Both the position numbers and the translations under genes were made by a program. Under the pieces are notes generated by a model that saw nothing but the letters and a program-made list of their open reading frames with translations, had not been told where the DNA came from and did not search any database. 64,000 nt of DNA. Origin: Sarocladium kiliense (Eukaryota; Ascomycota; Sordariomycetes; Hypocreales; Sarocladiaceae). Below are positions 11,799 to 23,992 of this stretch, in pieces. Positions within the stretch are counted from its first letter, which is position 1; each line of letters starts with the position of its first letter. The DNA lies in contig JAUZTG010000042.1 in the NCBI GenBank assembly GCA_030734395.1, positions 124,001-188,000 on the forward strand. The letters run 5' to 3'.

Positions 11799-13138
11799 TC
11801 AGCCATCCTTCTTCAAGCTCAGGATTCCCTGCAACAAATCCTCCCGAAGATCTTCGAATCCTTCAACACCCACACTGACCCTAAGCAGTCTCTTGTCCAC
11901 CTTGGGGTCTGTCATCGCTCGCCACTCGATCAAGCTCTCTACTCCACCTAGACTGGTTGCGTGATCGAACAGCCGCAGACGACTTGGCAGACGACGTGCG
12001 GTGTCCTGGTCCACCATGATCAGTGAAAACACGGGGCCCCAGCCTCCCGGCATCTGTCGGCGGAGCCACGACCCTTCCTCTGACGCCTCGGGCTGGAGAC
12101 TTGCATGCTGCACACCAGCGATGAGGCCCGAGAGGGGGCTATCCTTGGAGAGCATGGAGCTTAGCCAAGAGACAAGAGAAGTAGCGGTCGCGCTCTGACG
12201 AAGGACACGTAGCTCGAGTGTGCGAAGAGAGCGAATGCCCAACCAGCCCTCGAAGCTCCCCATTACGGAGCCGATGATCATACGATCCTCTGACAAAGGC
12301 TTGAACCACTCCTTACGCTTAGGGTTGATGGCCAATACACCACAAAGCATGTCCGAGTGACCCCCGAAGTATTTTGTTCCCGAATGCATCACTGCATCGG
12401 CACCGGCCACGAACGGATCCTGCAACGGCGGCGGAGCAAATGTCGCATCCACCGTCAAGTAGGCACCGACCTTCCTGGCCTTCTCAGCGTAGTACTCGAG
12501 GTTGCGTGCCTCGCCTGTTGGGTTCAATGGTGTCTCAACGTGAATCACGTCACCGGGGCCGAGCTGCGATAGGTCGCTGTCAAGCTCGAGCTGTTGGAGC
12601 CCAGTCAGTCGGGACATAATCTTGATGACGCCATGGCAGCCGTGGTATCCGTCACCGATAGCAATACGCTTCGGGTTTAAGTGCACGAGCAAAGCGTGAA
12701 AGGCAGACAGGCCAGAGGAATACGTGAGAGACGGGCCGTTCAGGATGGATGTGAGGATAGCCTCCATGCGTGTGGTATTTGGGTGTGTGTCTCGGGAGTA
12801 TACATGGGAATCCAACGGTGCCGCTGGCTAATGGCCACTGATGTTAGAAGAAGATCCTGGTCGCTGTGTGAGATCTTAGGCTGTTGACTTACATCCGTAT
12901 TATCCCAAGCTGAGAGCTTGTCTGGATCATCGTTGTACCTGAACGTAGTGCTGACATGCATCGCGGGCGCTATAGCCCGGTGCGCGGCGATGCCGTCATC
13001 TGCGTGGACAGTCCTAGACGCCAGGCCAAGCTCCGCTGCATGCGTTTTCGCATCCGCGATATTAATCTTGCCGACATCTGGAAGAGTTTCGGAGCTGGGA
13101 GCCGCAACAGGCACTGGAAGCTGGCCGTTGGAATCCAT
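11799..13138 (-). CDS. Cys/Met metabolism PLP-dependent enzyme (trans-sulfuration family)
   Basis: Fold-type I PLP enzyme of the cystathionine gamma-synthase/lyase family, acting on sulfur amino acids in the cytosol. Exons 12893..13138 and 11799..12827 give 424 residues; the 65-nt intron has a GTAAGT donor and ATTAG acceptor and joins NTD to PAAPLDSHVYSR in phase 0. Key residues: the PLP-phosphate and substrate-region signature YSR/THPNTTR, Asp209 (VDATFAPP) for the pyridine nitrogen, and Schiff-base Lys234 in HSGTKYFGGHSD. The C-terminal small domain is complete. The family has synthases, lyases and fungal members of unknown reaction, and sequence alone does not choose; it looks most like the fungal trans-sulfuration proteins of undefined substrate. 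Start: first ATG, giving a typical N-terminal extension. Confidence 0.88.
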
Positions 13139-13937
13139 GGCTTATCGGAGTATAATCCAAAAGCCGTCTGAGCGATGTGTGCTTCTACTTGGAGATCCTG
13201 GCGGGTGTGGATGGGCTTTTGAGTTGAGACGTTGTAAACTCGGAGTCACTCAATGTCTTTGAAGGGCGCGCTCGAAGAAAGTCTATGCAACAAAACGGCC
13301 AAGAAGTGGAATCACGCAACACTAAATGGCGACATAGGTCCGCCGTTGTCGGAAGCCCACCAGAGCCACTTCAGGTACGGGTGGTACCTCCGAATGGAAT
13401 TGACTCTCCCGCCATGTCGAAGCCCACTCTTACTTGATAATTACTTGAACATCCTCGAGTGCCGACTTCTCCAGCAACCAAATTTGCAGCAGGAATCTGC
13501 AGCGCTGGAGCTCTTGTCCCGACGACACCGGTCAAATGCGCAGGATTAATAGGAGGGTTGAGTTAAACAGCGCGCCACTTTGTTCATTGTTGATCCCGAC
13601 GCCGTTGAACCTGATTGGGTAGCGCGGTCGTTCGTAAAGCCTCGTGCCAGAATGTATCTCATTATCATTACAACCATGTATCTGACAAGCAATGCGTCGG
13701 AGAAGTAAGGCTCTAAGCAGCTCGAGCTTTGTGCAGACTCTCCATGTACCTGTAGCGAATGTATGTGAGGATTGACCCCCATCCATAGTTCGTGATGCTC
13801 CCATAAGCGAATGCTTGTCTAGCCAAACAGCATAGTAATCCATCGAAACGCCGGCCGGAGCCCATAGACCAATAAAATCAAAACATGCGCACCAAGTTTG
13901 CCCGTTGGCTGTTTCTCGGCCACGGGGGTTCAGCCAC
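13139..13937. other. Intergenic, PLP-enzyme promoter and 3' region of the next gene
   Basis: About 800 bp. A minus-strand frame of 257 codons crosses 13532-14305 but reads the neighbouring gene out of frame and resembles nothing, so I take it as a shadow. Confidence 0.4.
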
Positions 13938-14993
13938 CTAGTCCTCCGATGTGACCATGACCTTTGGATGATCAATCGCACCCAACTCGGCGCCCTGCCC
14001 GCTTTGCCCTCTCTTCCTCCCTGGGAGAAACCGTGACATAGCGGCGGGTTGTGGGCTTGGAGTTCGCTCTTGACCCTGTTGATCAGAGAATTTGGAGAAG
14101 AAGCCGCGCTTCCTGGGTTGTTGCTTTTGGTCCTCCAAACCAACATCCTCGAAACCTTCCTCTGCAGTGGGTGGTTGTCGCTCCATCTTACGGGAACTGT
14201 GAATCGCGCTTCGTGGGAAGCGAGGATGTCTTGCGGAATCGAGGCTTTGACGAGTAGGCATATCGCCGTTGGGTATCGGTGATCGCGCAGTGATATCCTG
14301 GACAAGAGAACGTCCCAAGGTCAGCATGGAAATACGGAAGCCTCGGAATTGTTATCAAGGTATTTGCTTGTATCTCAACTTACAAATGATCGTCTATAGG
14401 AATCGAAGGACTCGCGGGAAATAGAGAATGGCTCAATGTCACCCATGCTGCTCCGAGTATCGGTGGATGCCCGCGACGAGAGATACTTGCGCGGCCACAC
14501 GCCTTTCTCCTCGGTCGGCGACGGCTGGGAAAGCGAAAAGTCAGTGCGAATGCTCCATTTGGTGAAAGACCAGACAAGCCGCAGTAGGATCGCTTACTGG
14601 TAGATAAACACCACTGTCATTAACCACTGCAATTGAAGGTCACGAGTTAGCGGGAAAGTGGTCTTGTGACGGATCGCGGGGTTGCGACGTCGACGAATTT
14701 AGAGTAACAGCCAAATGCGAGACTCCAATAATCTCACGACCCAATCGGGCTTCACATGATCCCCCAGAAAGATTAGAGACGAGGCGCAACGTACCGCTCA
14801 TTTTGTATTCACCATTGTCCTGGCCTTTCGAACTGCGGATGCTGAGGACAGACGAGGCCTTCGATCCGACTGTATCGACGCGCTCGAATCCCGGGGGGGA
14901 AACTCCATTGGGGCTTCCGCTGCCGGGTTGGAGGTTTTCATCGTTTACGGCTGGAGCACCGGGACGGCGTGTGAAAGGATTTCGGATAGGCAT
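13938..14993 (-). CDS. Conserved disordered protein of unknown function (GRKRGQSGQGAELG type)
   Basis: A four-exon gene: 14795..14993, 14598..14626 (29 nt), 14384..14524 and 13938..14297, giving 242 residues. All introns have GTAMGT/GTAAGC donors and CAG-type acceptors. I recall this as a widespread but unnamed Pezizomycotina family: N-terminal MPIRNPFTRRPG, a central NDSGVYLP, then FSISRESFDSYRRSF, PRKRGFFSKF and C-terminal PGRKRGQSGQGAELG. It is rich in Ser, Arg and Pro, with no signal peptide or membrane segment, so probably largely disordered; SR/RS blocks are potential phosphorylation sites. The agreement of the spliced frame with those conserved blocks supports every junction. Function is unknown. 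Confidence 0.82.
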
Positions 14994-17797
14994 TGTAATT
15001 TCTCTTGCTTGGAGTGCGGGAGAACTCTGGTGAAAGGATTCGAGAAGCGCGACTGATCAACCCGGCGACGGGTAGATGCCGAGGTAGAGCGAAAGCTGTC
15101 AGGTACGAAAACGGGCACAATGAGTCGAATGTGCTAATCAAAGCTCGTGATGTTCTCGAAATAGAATATCGTTGAAGAAATCAAAACTCGACATGCGAAG
15201 GGGTGAGAATGACGATGGGAAACAACTTTGCGACGTTGGGCGGCAAGACGGCGCCTTCTAAAAGCGATGCAGTGGTCAGGTCAGCAGGAACAGCGAACAC
15301 TTGCAGGACCAGATGGAGGCGGGATCGGCAACCCTTCGGTGGGCCTTGCAGCGGGACAGTGTGGGATGTGGGCGACCAGAGTAGGCGGTACAGGTGTGTT
15401 GTCCCAAGTGGTTCAGCAAAAGTCGGATGGGTAATGGATGGCGTTTTCCGTTGGATCGGCTGGTCTTCTGGAAAATCGACGACCCGGTGCTGATCCTCGC
15501 GGAATTAGGGATGGCTTCAACCCCCGAGATGCACCTTTAGTCCTACCACACCGAGTCAGCACTCGCTACGTTCAGCATCAGTGTGCACTCCGAGAACCCA
15601 CCCAGATCGGAGGTGTGATAGCCACACTACACTGTACCTGATTTTCGTTCCTGTGGTGTCGCGTCTTCCTCTGTGCCTTGCATTCAGCATCCAAGCCTCA
15701 GCGCAAGGCATACCGACGTAGTTCTTCGTCGTTGCAGCCTCAAGTCGGCGCGACGTCATCCTTGGAACACCGACCCTGGATATTACCCGCGTCCCGCGTG
15801 GGCAACACTCTATGTCAGGATAGTGGGATGCCCCGGATCAGGCCAACCGTTGACGACATCCAAGCCTCCAACCAAGGAACACTATCATCCGTCAATTGCC
15901 CTCCGCGCTATTCTTGTAGTGGTGCTGCGCCCGTTTGGTTGGTCGGTGGGCTGCTGCTTGTGGTTCGTTGCATCATACCACACTTTGCTTTGGAAGCCAT
16001 TAGCCTTTCCAACCACAGTCATCTGGTCAGGAACCCCATAACCCAGGCCAATGGGGAATTGAGCCCAGAAGTCCTCTACTGCAACCCGTCTTTGTGTCTT
16101 TGCATCTCGTCACGACATTTTGGATGGTGATAAGATGGCTTTAGATGCGGCATAGTGGACCCTCGTCCTCGGCGCCGACCCCCAACTATCCATTCTTGCA
16201 GATTGGCTTCGACTGTCCGGCTCGGCGGGGCATGTCGCCAATCGTCGACATCATCGAAGCTTTCTCGGCCCCGAAGTTGCCACCAATCATGGGCCCACGA
16301 GCATTGCCGTCTGCCGACCCTTTCTGGTCTAGTTGCCCAGAGTCAAGGGATCCTTCTAAGCCAATTCTGTACAGGGATTGTGCTCTCAGACTGGTCGACT
16401 AGGCGCAGCTGTAAGCTACCATTCTGGAGACACGACCTGTCTTTCTTTGTTGTAATCGCTCGGATATCTACAGGCCAGTGAGTAGAACATCCAGACCAGA
16501 AGCGTAGACGAGAAGACGAGAGGAAATGCATCAAACCGGTGCTAGTCTGCCATGTCTCAACTTCGCCTTGAAGTCTGTCACATTTCCCGATGTCATCACG
16601 TCCCCATGTTGATGGTCTTCACAACCTGATCCATTTCACGCTGGACTGTTGTACCAAGGTCATCTTCGAGCTGTCATAGTGTTCATTCGCCGATGCTTTC
16701 AGCATCGGCCGTCTCTGACAAGTATTCTTCATGTGTTTGAGGTTGGTTTTGAGTCTCGAACCGGGTCCAATGGGCTGTTCAAAATATCGCTGAAGCACTG
16801 CAAAGTATGCGGGCAGAATTTGGAGTGGGCAGACGTCGTATTGAGCTTCACGTGGGATCCTCATGGTTACACAGGATGCCTGAACCCGCATGGCGCCTGA
16901 GGCATACCACCTCAACTTGCTGCCCCCTTCACCTCTGCGAGGTTGAAGGTCCCAGGTCTCATGTATCGTTAGCTACCAGTGTTGCACCGGCATGGGTCCA
17001 GTGTGACTCACCAATTGATGCATTCGCTGTGACACCTGAAAGATCACTCTCCTTGACCCTGCTTCCGGAGAGGGCCGTTGCTCGATTCCATGTTCGACAA
17101 TGGGCAAGCCGCCTGAACTTCCCTCACCGAGCTCGAGCGTTAAGATCACGAAGACAGCGTCAAAACAACGACCATAGGAGAGCCTGAGTATCATCATTTT
17201 TGCTGCCTACTCCCGCATTTCCCAACCTGTGGCACCTTCGTTCAGCTTCGTCGTATGGCTGCAGACAACATCTGATACATCACCTTCGAATGATCGTCAC
17301 TACCCCAAGTCCACACAAGTCAAACTTCCTCCGTTTGCAGGAGCCATCCCTCGATCCTTGTCGATCTTTCCGTTCTCTCGACCACCCGAAAATAACGTGC
17401 AGATCTTGAAGACAGCATGTCGCGACTCCCTTTCTGATACATTCAGCCACTGTCGCCAATACGTAGCAGGTAATCTTCTGGGCAGCGACACTACAGCAAC
17501 CATTCGACATTTTTCTCGATCCAGACCCATTGCTTCCCTTTCTTCTACACGAATTCGAATGCGCCTCTGCCTGCAATCCAAGCAGTGATCGAAAGGCACG
17601 GGAGAAACTACATTGACTAAGTTTTGAACCTGTCCATCAATCGTTCACTTGCCTCCCACTCAGGGCAACCTGCTTTTTGGACCTGCATGTGCAACTGCTC
17701 AGCCCTGAGCGTGACCTTTAGTACATCTGGAACCTCAAGAACTCACTGCTGCGCGAGGCAGCTATTGCTTTGTCCTTCTCGATGACATTGGTACACT
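14994..17797. other. Gene-poor stretch, 2.8 kb
   Basis: Many short open frames occur on both strands, none above about 150 codons and none resembling a family. It must contain two promoters: that of the disordered-protein gene and that of the membrane protein at 17798. I see no tRNA, repeat array or transposon remnant. Confidence 0.4.
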
Positions 17798-18787
17798 ATG
17801 ACGGCATTCTTCGTCGACTGGGAGCTATGGCAGGAAATGACTTTTGTACGGTCATTGACTTGCTGCATCCTTGGTTCCAAGTACGTTGTGACTGACTAGC
17901 GCTTTGCATAGGTTCTCGCCTGCTGTATCGTTGCGGTCTTTTTCGTTGGAACAGTCCGATTATGGCTGACCACACGGGCCATACGCAAACTCGAAATGAT
18001 AGACGAAGAAAAGCGAGCCCGTAAATCAGAGATACGACACTGTGGAATCGAAATGTGGCGCTCAGATGATATACCATTTGGGGTGCGAGCCCTACAGACT
18101 GGTGTAGAAGTGGACGGCATTTGGGTGTCCCGACAACAGCACCATACAGAATTGAGCCAAATCGCCTCGTCCGCAACTCTTATGGGGGATCATCTGGACG
18201 AGGCGAATGGAAAGAACGGATACTCTGACTGGAGCAGTCATATCGAGTCAAGGGTACGACATACTTCAGAGAATTCGACCATTGACCAGGTGCTGAACGT
18301 TGAGTCCAACACTCTAAGCTTTCAAGCCTCGGCTTCCCAACCCGAAGATATTTGCAAAATAACCTCTACCACTTGCGAAGACCCGAAACGACTTCCGGAG
18401 AAACGAGACAATCAGGTGCGGTCTTATATTCCCACAGGTTTGCATACCCCAGATCCAGTCAGCGGATCGCCTCGAGCGTTACGGTCCAGGTCGGATTCAA
18501 ATACATCAACGGGCTATCCTTCAGTTGGAGCTGCCTCCGGGACATCAGCCGCTGTATCGAGTCCTAGGTCCTCGGAACGACCTCAAAATGTTACAATACA
18601 TGCGAATAAATGGACCAGAAGGCCTAACAAGAACTTTGAGGTTCTTCCGGCCGGCACGTTTGGCCCAGGGCCTGAAGAAGCCAACTTCAAACCGGTTCAA
18701 AATGCGGGAGACCGCCTCCCGTATTTTCAGCCTGGTCCCGCAAAACTGAGGAAGAAGAACACACCAAAGCCTGGCGAAGTTATATAA
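17798..18787 (+). CDS. Conserved single-pass membrane protein of unknown function
   Basis: Exons 17798..17845 and 17912..18787 (66-nt intron, GTACGG donor, GCATAG acceptor) give 307 residues. The spliced N-terminus MTAFFVDWELWQEMTFVLA leads into a hydrophobic segment (about residues 15-36, ending VRLWL), then a basic, charged helix (RAIRKLEMIDEEKRARKSEI) and the conserved block SDDIPFGVRALQTGVEVDGIWVS. The rest is Ser-rich and probably disordered. This arrangement is a known ascomycete family without assigned function; the short N-terminus and basic post-membrane stretch suggest the bulk faces the cytosol. Without the first exon the protein would lose its membrane anchor. Confidence 0.83.
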
Positions 18788-19208
18788 AGGGAACACGCTG
18801 GCGCAACAGGTCGCCCTTGAAGCTCTTTAGACATATACCGTGATATAATTGGGTTTGGTTCTACCCAAATCTTATTGTCAGCCTAGCCTCACCTTCTGCT
18901 GCACCTGGACGTGTATCAAGACAGCGAAATTACCCAGTTGAAGACTTTGCACGGGTCCCGAGGTATCAAACCTGAGATACATTCTCATCTATTCTATATC
19001 TCGTATTTGAACATTGCTAATTGAAGGCTCCTTGTAACCAAACGCCACGATCTCATACATGGTATGTTCCCCTTCTCGCGGTCTCTTGACACACGACCAG
19101 TGACCAACTCCATCAGGCAAATTAGACGCGAGTGAAATGCGAACTGGCAAACAAAAGAAACGACTCGCTGACAACAGCTAATGTACATGAATATTGCAGA
19201 GTCAGACT
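18788..19208. other. Intergenic, convergent 3' region
   Basis: These 421 bp separate two convergent genes. No gene is visible. Confidence 0.4.
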
Positions 19209-20969
19209 TTACCCCTCCGCTTGGGCCTCAGGTTGAGCTTCAGGTTGAGCTTCGGGTTGACCCTCGGGCTGAGCCTCCGGTTGACCCTCCGAGACAACCT
19301 CAGCCTGTGGCTTCTCGTCCTCCTGAACCTTCACGGGCTCATCCGCCCACGATGGAAGCCTCGTCTTGAAGACTTCCTCCCAGTATTCACCGCAAGCTTC
19401 GCGGAATGACAAGTAGGATTCCCCTGCGAAATCGGTGAAAACGCCACCGTAGCCCTCAGGGTCGGCAGTCCCCAGGGGGTGGTGTTGTGCGTCCACCCAC
19501 ATTCTTCCGTCGATGGGGTTGGCTGAGATGGGGTCACCTTGGCGGTTCGCTCGCGTCGCGGACTTCAAAAGCACATCGATGGAGGGGAAGAACCAGAAAT
19601 CCTGGAAGCGCTCGACGAACTTCTTCTTGCTGCAGGTGTTGTGGTAAAACCCGTAAATGCGGCGCGTTGCGACGTTGGTTCCCAGTCGGAGGTTGTGAAC
19701 CCAGTCTCGAGCGTTCGATCCAGGTCGTTGCGATTCTTCGACTGAGTTAAAGATGCGGACGAAAGCTTGGTAGAAGTATGATGGCATTGGGATGTTCCAT
19801 GGCTTGAAACTATCTCCTTCATCGAGTGCGTCATGCTTCATGGTAGCTGAGTTGTCCCAGTTGTTGTACTTGAGCTTGTGCATGAAGCGGTCGTTATGAC
19901 ACTGCGTCTGTGTGAATGCTGACTCAAAGTCAACGGTGATGTGGAATTCCGTCACCTCGTCCTCGCTTTGGCGCTTCGGCGGGAGTGTACGTTCGCCCTC
20001 GAGGCCAGGGTAGCGTTGTCCCTTTGAAAGAGTCTGGAGGGTGCGATGGAATTCCTGTTTCGCGTACATCTTGGAGATGTAGAGCTGATCCGAGTTGCTG
20101 TGGGATTCTTGTTGATCATGGACCTCGCTGATGTACTGATTTGCGGCGTCGAGAAAGTCTCGCAAATCTCCAAGAGGGCCAATGACTGTACCAGAGTTGA
20201 GGAATTTGGAGTGGCTGAACGGAAGCTCGCCATTCTCGGACCTGGGGCCCCAGACGTTGTGCGGACTGGGCGGATCGGGAATGAGCCAACATTGTGGTTC
20301 AGTCCTCTTGCTGGGGAAACATCCCTTGTCGGTTCCCCAAAGCAGAGTCTGATACAGACCCTTCTCTCTTGCCTCCTTCAGAGTGAGTCCGTGTTGGTCG
20401 GCTACACGCTGGTTGGCAACCGGCATCATGTCGAAGTACAGCTGGATCATGGCTTCGGCAGGTAGTTGAGCGACGACATCGAATCCGTCAACGATGAGCA
20501 CGAGGTCATCATCAAGAGCATTTGTAATGTTGTGGAGATAACGCGCCGCTGCTTTCAACTTGGCGATGTGAGCTGCCTTAGCATCATACTCACCTTCACC
20601 CTTGTATCCCACAATGGTGGGGATAGAATACCGATTCAGCAGCGCAGAGGCTATGCTGGCGCACACAGCAGGCTTTATGGCGGTTGTAGGAATGAGGTAG
20701 TGAAGCTTCGACACGCGATACGCCGATGTTGGGTTCGTTGTCGACTCATCTGGTCTGGATTCTGGTTCAGGGTGTTGTGTTGGGCGGCGAACAGGAGGGA
20801 GATCCCAAGTCTCGCCCCATGGCTACCAATATCGTTCAGCTTTAAGAAGGTCGCCAGATCCTCGAAGAATACAACTTACGTCTGCGGCAAGCCATGCTGT
20901 CCATAGTACAATCGTCACAAGGACCAAAGCGACGATGCCCGCCGTCCTTGGTAGACGGAGGAGAGCCAT
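19209..20969 (-). CDS. Type II membrane glycosyltransferase-like protein
   Basis: Exons 20880..20969 and 19209..20822 (57-nt intron, GTAAGT donor, GGTAG acceptor) give 567 residues. Exon 1 encodes MALLRLPRTAGIVALVLVTI, a signal anchor; a Pro/Glu-rich stem follows, then a lumenal domain. LVLIVDGFDVVAQ (Asp142-Asp145) resembles the acidic metal/nucleotide-sugar site of PLOD-type and related fungal glycosyltransferases. Further blocks are LLWGTDKGCFPS, FLNSGTVIGP and DDQ-like HSNSDQLYI. Donor and acceptor sugars are unknown; the location is inferred to be the Golgi. The last 25 residues are a four-residue repeat (QPEA/QPEG) from a 12-bp tandem repeat. The first exon is supported because it supplies the anchor and joins in phase 0. 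Confidence 0.82.
19212..19295 (-). repeat. 12-bp tandem repeat coding QPEA/QPEG units
   Basis: On the plus strand the unit reads ttcaggttgagc with variants (cgggttgaccct, cgggctgagcct). About six to seven units encode Gln-Pro-Glu-Ala/Gly at the extreme C-terminus of the glycosyltransferase-like protein. The repeat stays in frame, so it changes protein length without breaking it. Confidence 0.75.
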
Positions 20970-23752
20970 GATGACCTTGGAGGAAAGCGGTCAGGGGACC
21001 GATGAAGAATAAGGAGCGGATGGCGCTGTAGAACAGGTTCCCCAGAGCCGCAACGGAGAGAGAACGAAAGTTACAACACAGGCGCACAATCACAGGTGAA
21101 AGTTGAGCGAGAACTGGTTGAGAAACTACGTCGTTCGCGTTGCGAGCGTGTCCTGACACCGCGCTCACCCTCGACGGTGGCTCCTCTTTTCCTCTCAAGC
21201 ATCTTCTTGGCTACAATAAGATACACGCCACTCCCACAATCCTCAAAGCCCCTGAGTCGACGCGCGGAAAAGCTGCAAGGTGGTGCCAAGATGCATGAGT
21301 GACTTGTCGTGGTTGTACCTCGAGTGTCTGGGTACGATCTGTAGTAAGCTGGGCGTCGGGCGTGCTAGGCATTGACGGGGGTGGAGGTCCTACAACTAGG
21401 CGAACCAGGAAAATGGATGGTATCTCGGCAAATGCCTGAATGGTCTTGGCCCGTGGAATTCTCTGCAGGGCGAGGGCATCTGATCTGGACATGATATTCA
21501 AAATCCCTACCGCTGACCCGAGTCTGACTGCCGCCGTTTGGATCACTCAACTCAGACACTACAGACTCTGCCTAGGAGCAGCATGAATGAAGCCAGTCCT
21601 TCAAAGCCGTGCTGGGCGTGAAGACACTTCTCCAATGTTTCTTTCACTAACGCAGCATGGGCGTATTAAATGCGAATGACATAGACCCATGTGGTCGGGT
21701 GATGGGCCCGCCCGTAGTGTCAGGAACAGTCTCCAACAGGGCTGGCAATCAGGGTCTTCTGCAAGACGTCGGAAACGCATCGTCGGCACCGTGCGCAGTG
21801 CTTTAATTTCCACCGTTATGATGGACATCGCGGCCGGCATTCACGATAGTAGGATCATGTCGCATGTACCGGATTCCGCGGGCGTATGCATGGTTGGCCC
21901 CCCGTCCCCCTGACTCTGTCTGTGCCTGTGGAATTGACGCTGCGCTGCGTTACTTATCTTGGAAACGGCAGACAAAAGCCACCGTACCATTTTGCGCGCG
22001 GAGGCGTGTGCGTCAGCAAGCCACTGCATCCCTCGCAGGCCATCAATGAGGGTGACTGGCACAGGTACGATGAATACCGACAGGGCTGTCGCGCGTCCAC
22101 CACCCCCACGACTCGGCCTCTTCATCGTACTCCCCGCTGAACACAACAAGGCTATGACACCAAGGGAACAAAATAAAATGAAGCGGCTTGGAACTGAACA
22201 TCGCTGGTGGGGGGCACTTACGGCTTGATGTAGCCACTATTAGAAGCCCAGACTGGGCGGTTCGACTGGGCATCGCTGACGACCGATGGCAACACGAAAT
22301 ACGTCCAAATACGACTTACTCACTGGCCAAGGATTCGGGCTGTGCCTCTCCGAACCCAGGAGGTCCACCGCACATTCACTGGCAACTGGCAGGACTGGTA
22401 GGACTTTGGAGGGCCAAGGCTGAAGATCAAACCACACGGAACCAACGGGAGTGACCATATACCCCCACCTTGCGGCGACTGTGATTCCCTGTAAGAGGCA
22501 AAGGCAGCATATCCCCGATGGGTCTGCCGAGCGCTTGGCAGAGCCTCCAACTTCTTGCTATTTCGAGGCTGCAGGAGGCTGGCCCCTGGTTGAGTTTTTT
22601 TATCCCGTTCGGAATTTTTCTCCTCTTCAAGAACAATCAGGTCTGTGGCGTCTTTGAATCGCTTAAGACAACGGCTCCATCCTTGACTTGCACCGGTTCA
22701 GGAGCTTGAGATTGTGGTGGCTTGGCCCTTTGCTTTTGAGCAGTCGCTACGTTCCAACTGGTGCGAAGTGGCGCTGCCCTTGGTTTCATTCAACTCCGCC
22801 GGTTGGTTGTTCAGCACGCAGATAGGTACAATCAATAAGTCATCTTGGCTCATTCATCGTCAATCGCCGAGATGAATTCGCCAAGCGATAACTACGAATG
22901 TAACTATGTATTCTAGCGCCAAGATAGTCCAGCGCCTCTTCTGGAAGTCAGCCAGCCTGCAAACTATTGGCATCGTGGTTGTGGAATCGTCCGAGTCAAA
23001 ACTCCGTTCCTATTCACGCCACCAAAAAGAACGGACGATAGGCGCCTGTTCCCCTGATAACCAACGGACATCCCGTCAAATCGGATCGCCCTGGATTCCG
23101 ATAGCCTCCTTCGCTTTGACACCTCAGCTCTCCGCCTCTCAGCCACAACTCAACCTGCCAAGCGTCTACCGTGCCATCACCCAGCCGTCACATCCGTGGC
23201 ATAACCGTCGACACGTACATACACCCCCCTTCGCATCCCAACCAACCGCGATTCGGCACTTTCTCAAACAGTAAGCAGGGTGGGTATGCCATACATGCTT
23301 AATCACTTGGGCGTCTTCACAATGTGCTCCTCCAGGAGTGACTTCTTCGCAATGTACCCAGCACGTACCCCCTGGATTGAGCACCATGCCCTTCGAAATC
23401 ACTCTCGATCCTGGGCTTGGGGGCGTAGCCATGAGATGGCTTGGACCCGTAACCCAGCCAGTGCTTGCAGCTGGAAGGCTACTTGGGACGGCGTGAACTA
23501 GCTTATGTAGAACAGAGACTGCTGAGAATGTATCTCGTCTGATGCCCCTGGATCGCCCTCGAGTTGGGTCAGCAACGCCGCAGTCTCCGTCTGAACAACC
23601 AAGTTCCTCGTGCACACTCATCTCTGCTTTGATTCTACCATCAAGCCTGTATCAGTCGTTGAGAAGAACCTCACCCTGCTCCAATCGATTTTCGCAACTG
23701 GTGAACTTTCAGGAGGATCTGCATAACAGAACCGGCAAAGGCTCTCGTCACG
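20970..23752. other. Gene-poor stretch, 2.8 kb
   Basis: Starts with the promoter of the glycosyltransferase-like gene and ends with that of the small secreted protein. Open frames up to about 120 codons occur but none looks like a protein family; several overlap each other in different frames. Confidence 0.4.
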
Positions 23753-23992
23753 ATGCTCACCATAACCGCCCTCTTGGCGGTCACATTCGCCAGTCTCGTT
23801 GCCTCTGTCAACATCCCTTTGCCCACAGACTCCAATCAGTTGCCACTAGATCGTACAGCTGTGAAGGCTCACTGCACGCTTGGCTTCGACGAGACCTGCG
23901 CTGAGGGTTATATCTGTGCCTCTTTTGGGCCACGGGACGAGCCTCATTGCGTCGAACAGGGCCGTGACGCGTGGGGAGGTCCAGGCTTTTAA
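23753..23992 (+). CDS. Small secreted cysteine-containing protein
   Basis: A 79-residue single-exon ORF. The N-terminus MLTITALLAVTFASLVAS is a good signal peptide, with cleavage likely near residue 18-20. The mature part is about 60 residues and carries four cysteines (C41, C49, C55, C66), enough for two disulfide bonds, within HCTLGFDETCAEGYICASF. I do not recognise a family. Size, export signal and even cysteine number fit fungal secreted effectors or antimicrobial-type peptides, but that is inference. It stands alone in a gene-poor stretch. The coding call rests on the signal peptide and cysteine pattern. Confidence 0.6.
   Translation: MLTITALLAVTFASLVASVNIPLPTDSNQLPLDRTAVKAHCTLGFDETCAEGYICASFGPRDEPHCVEQGRDAWGGPGF

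Noticed and set aside
13532..14305. 257-codon minus-strand open frame
   Set aside because: Overlaps exon 4 of the conserved disordered-protein gene in another frame, and only the spliced frame matches conserved blocks.
22255..22275. Second B-box-like string (GGTTCGACT)
   Set aside because: No cloverleaf can be drawn from the flanks.
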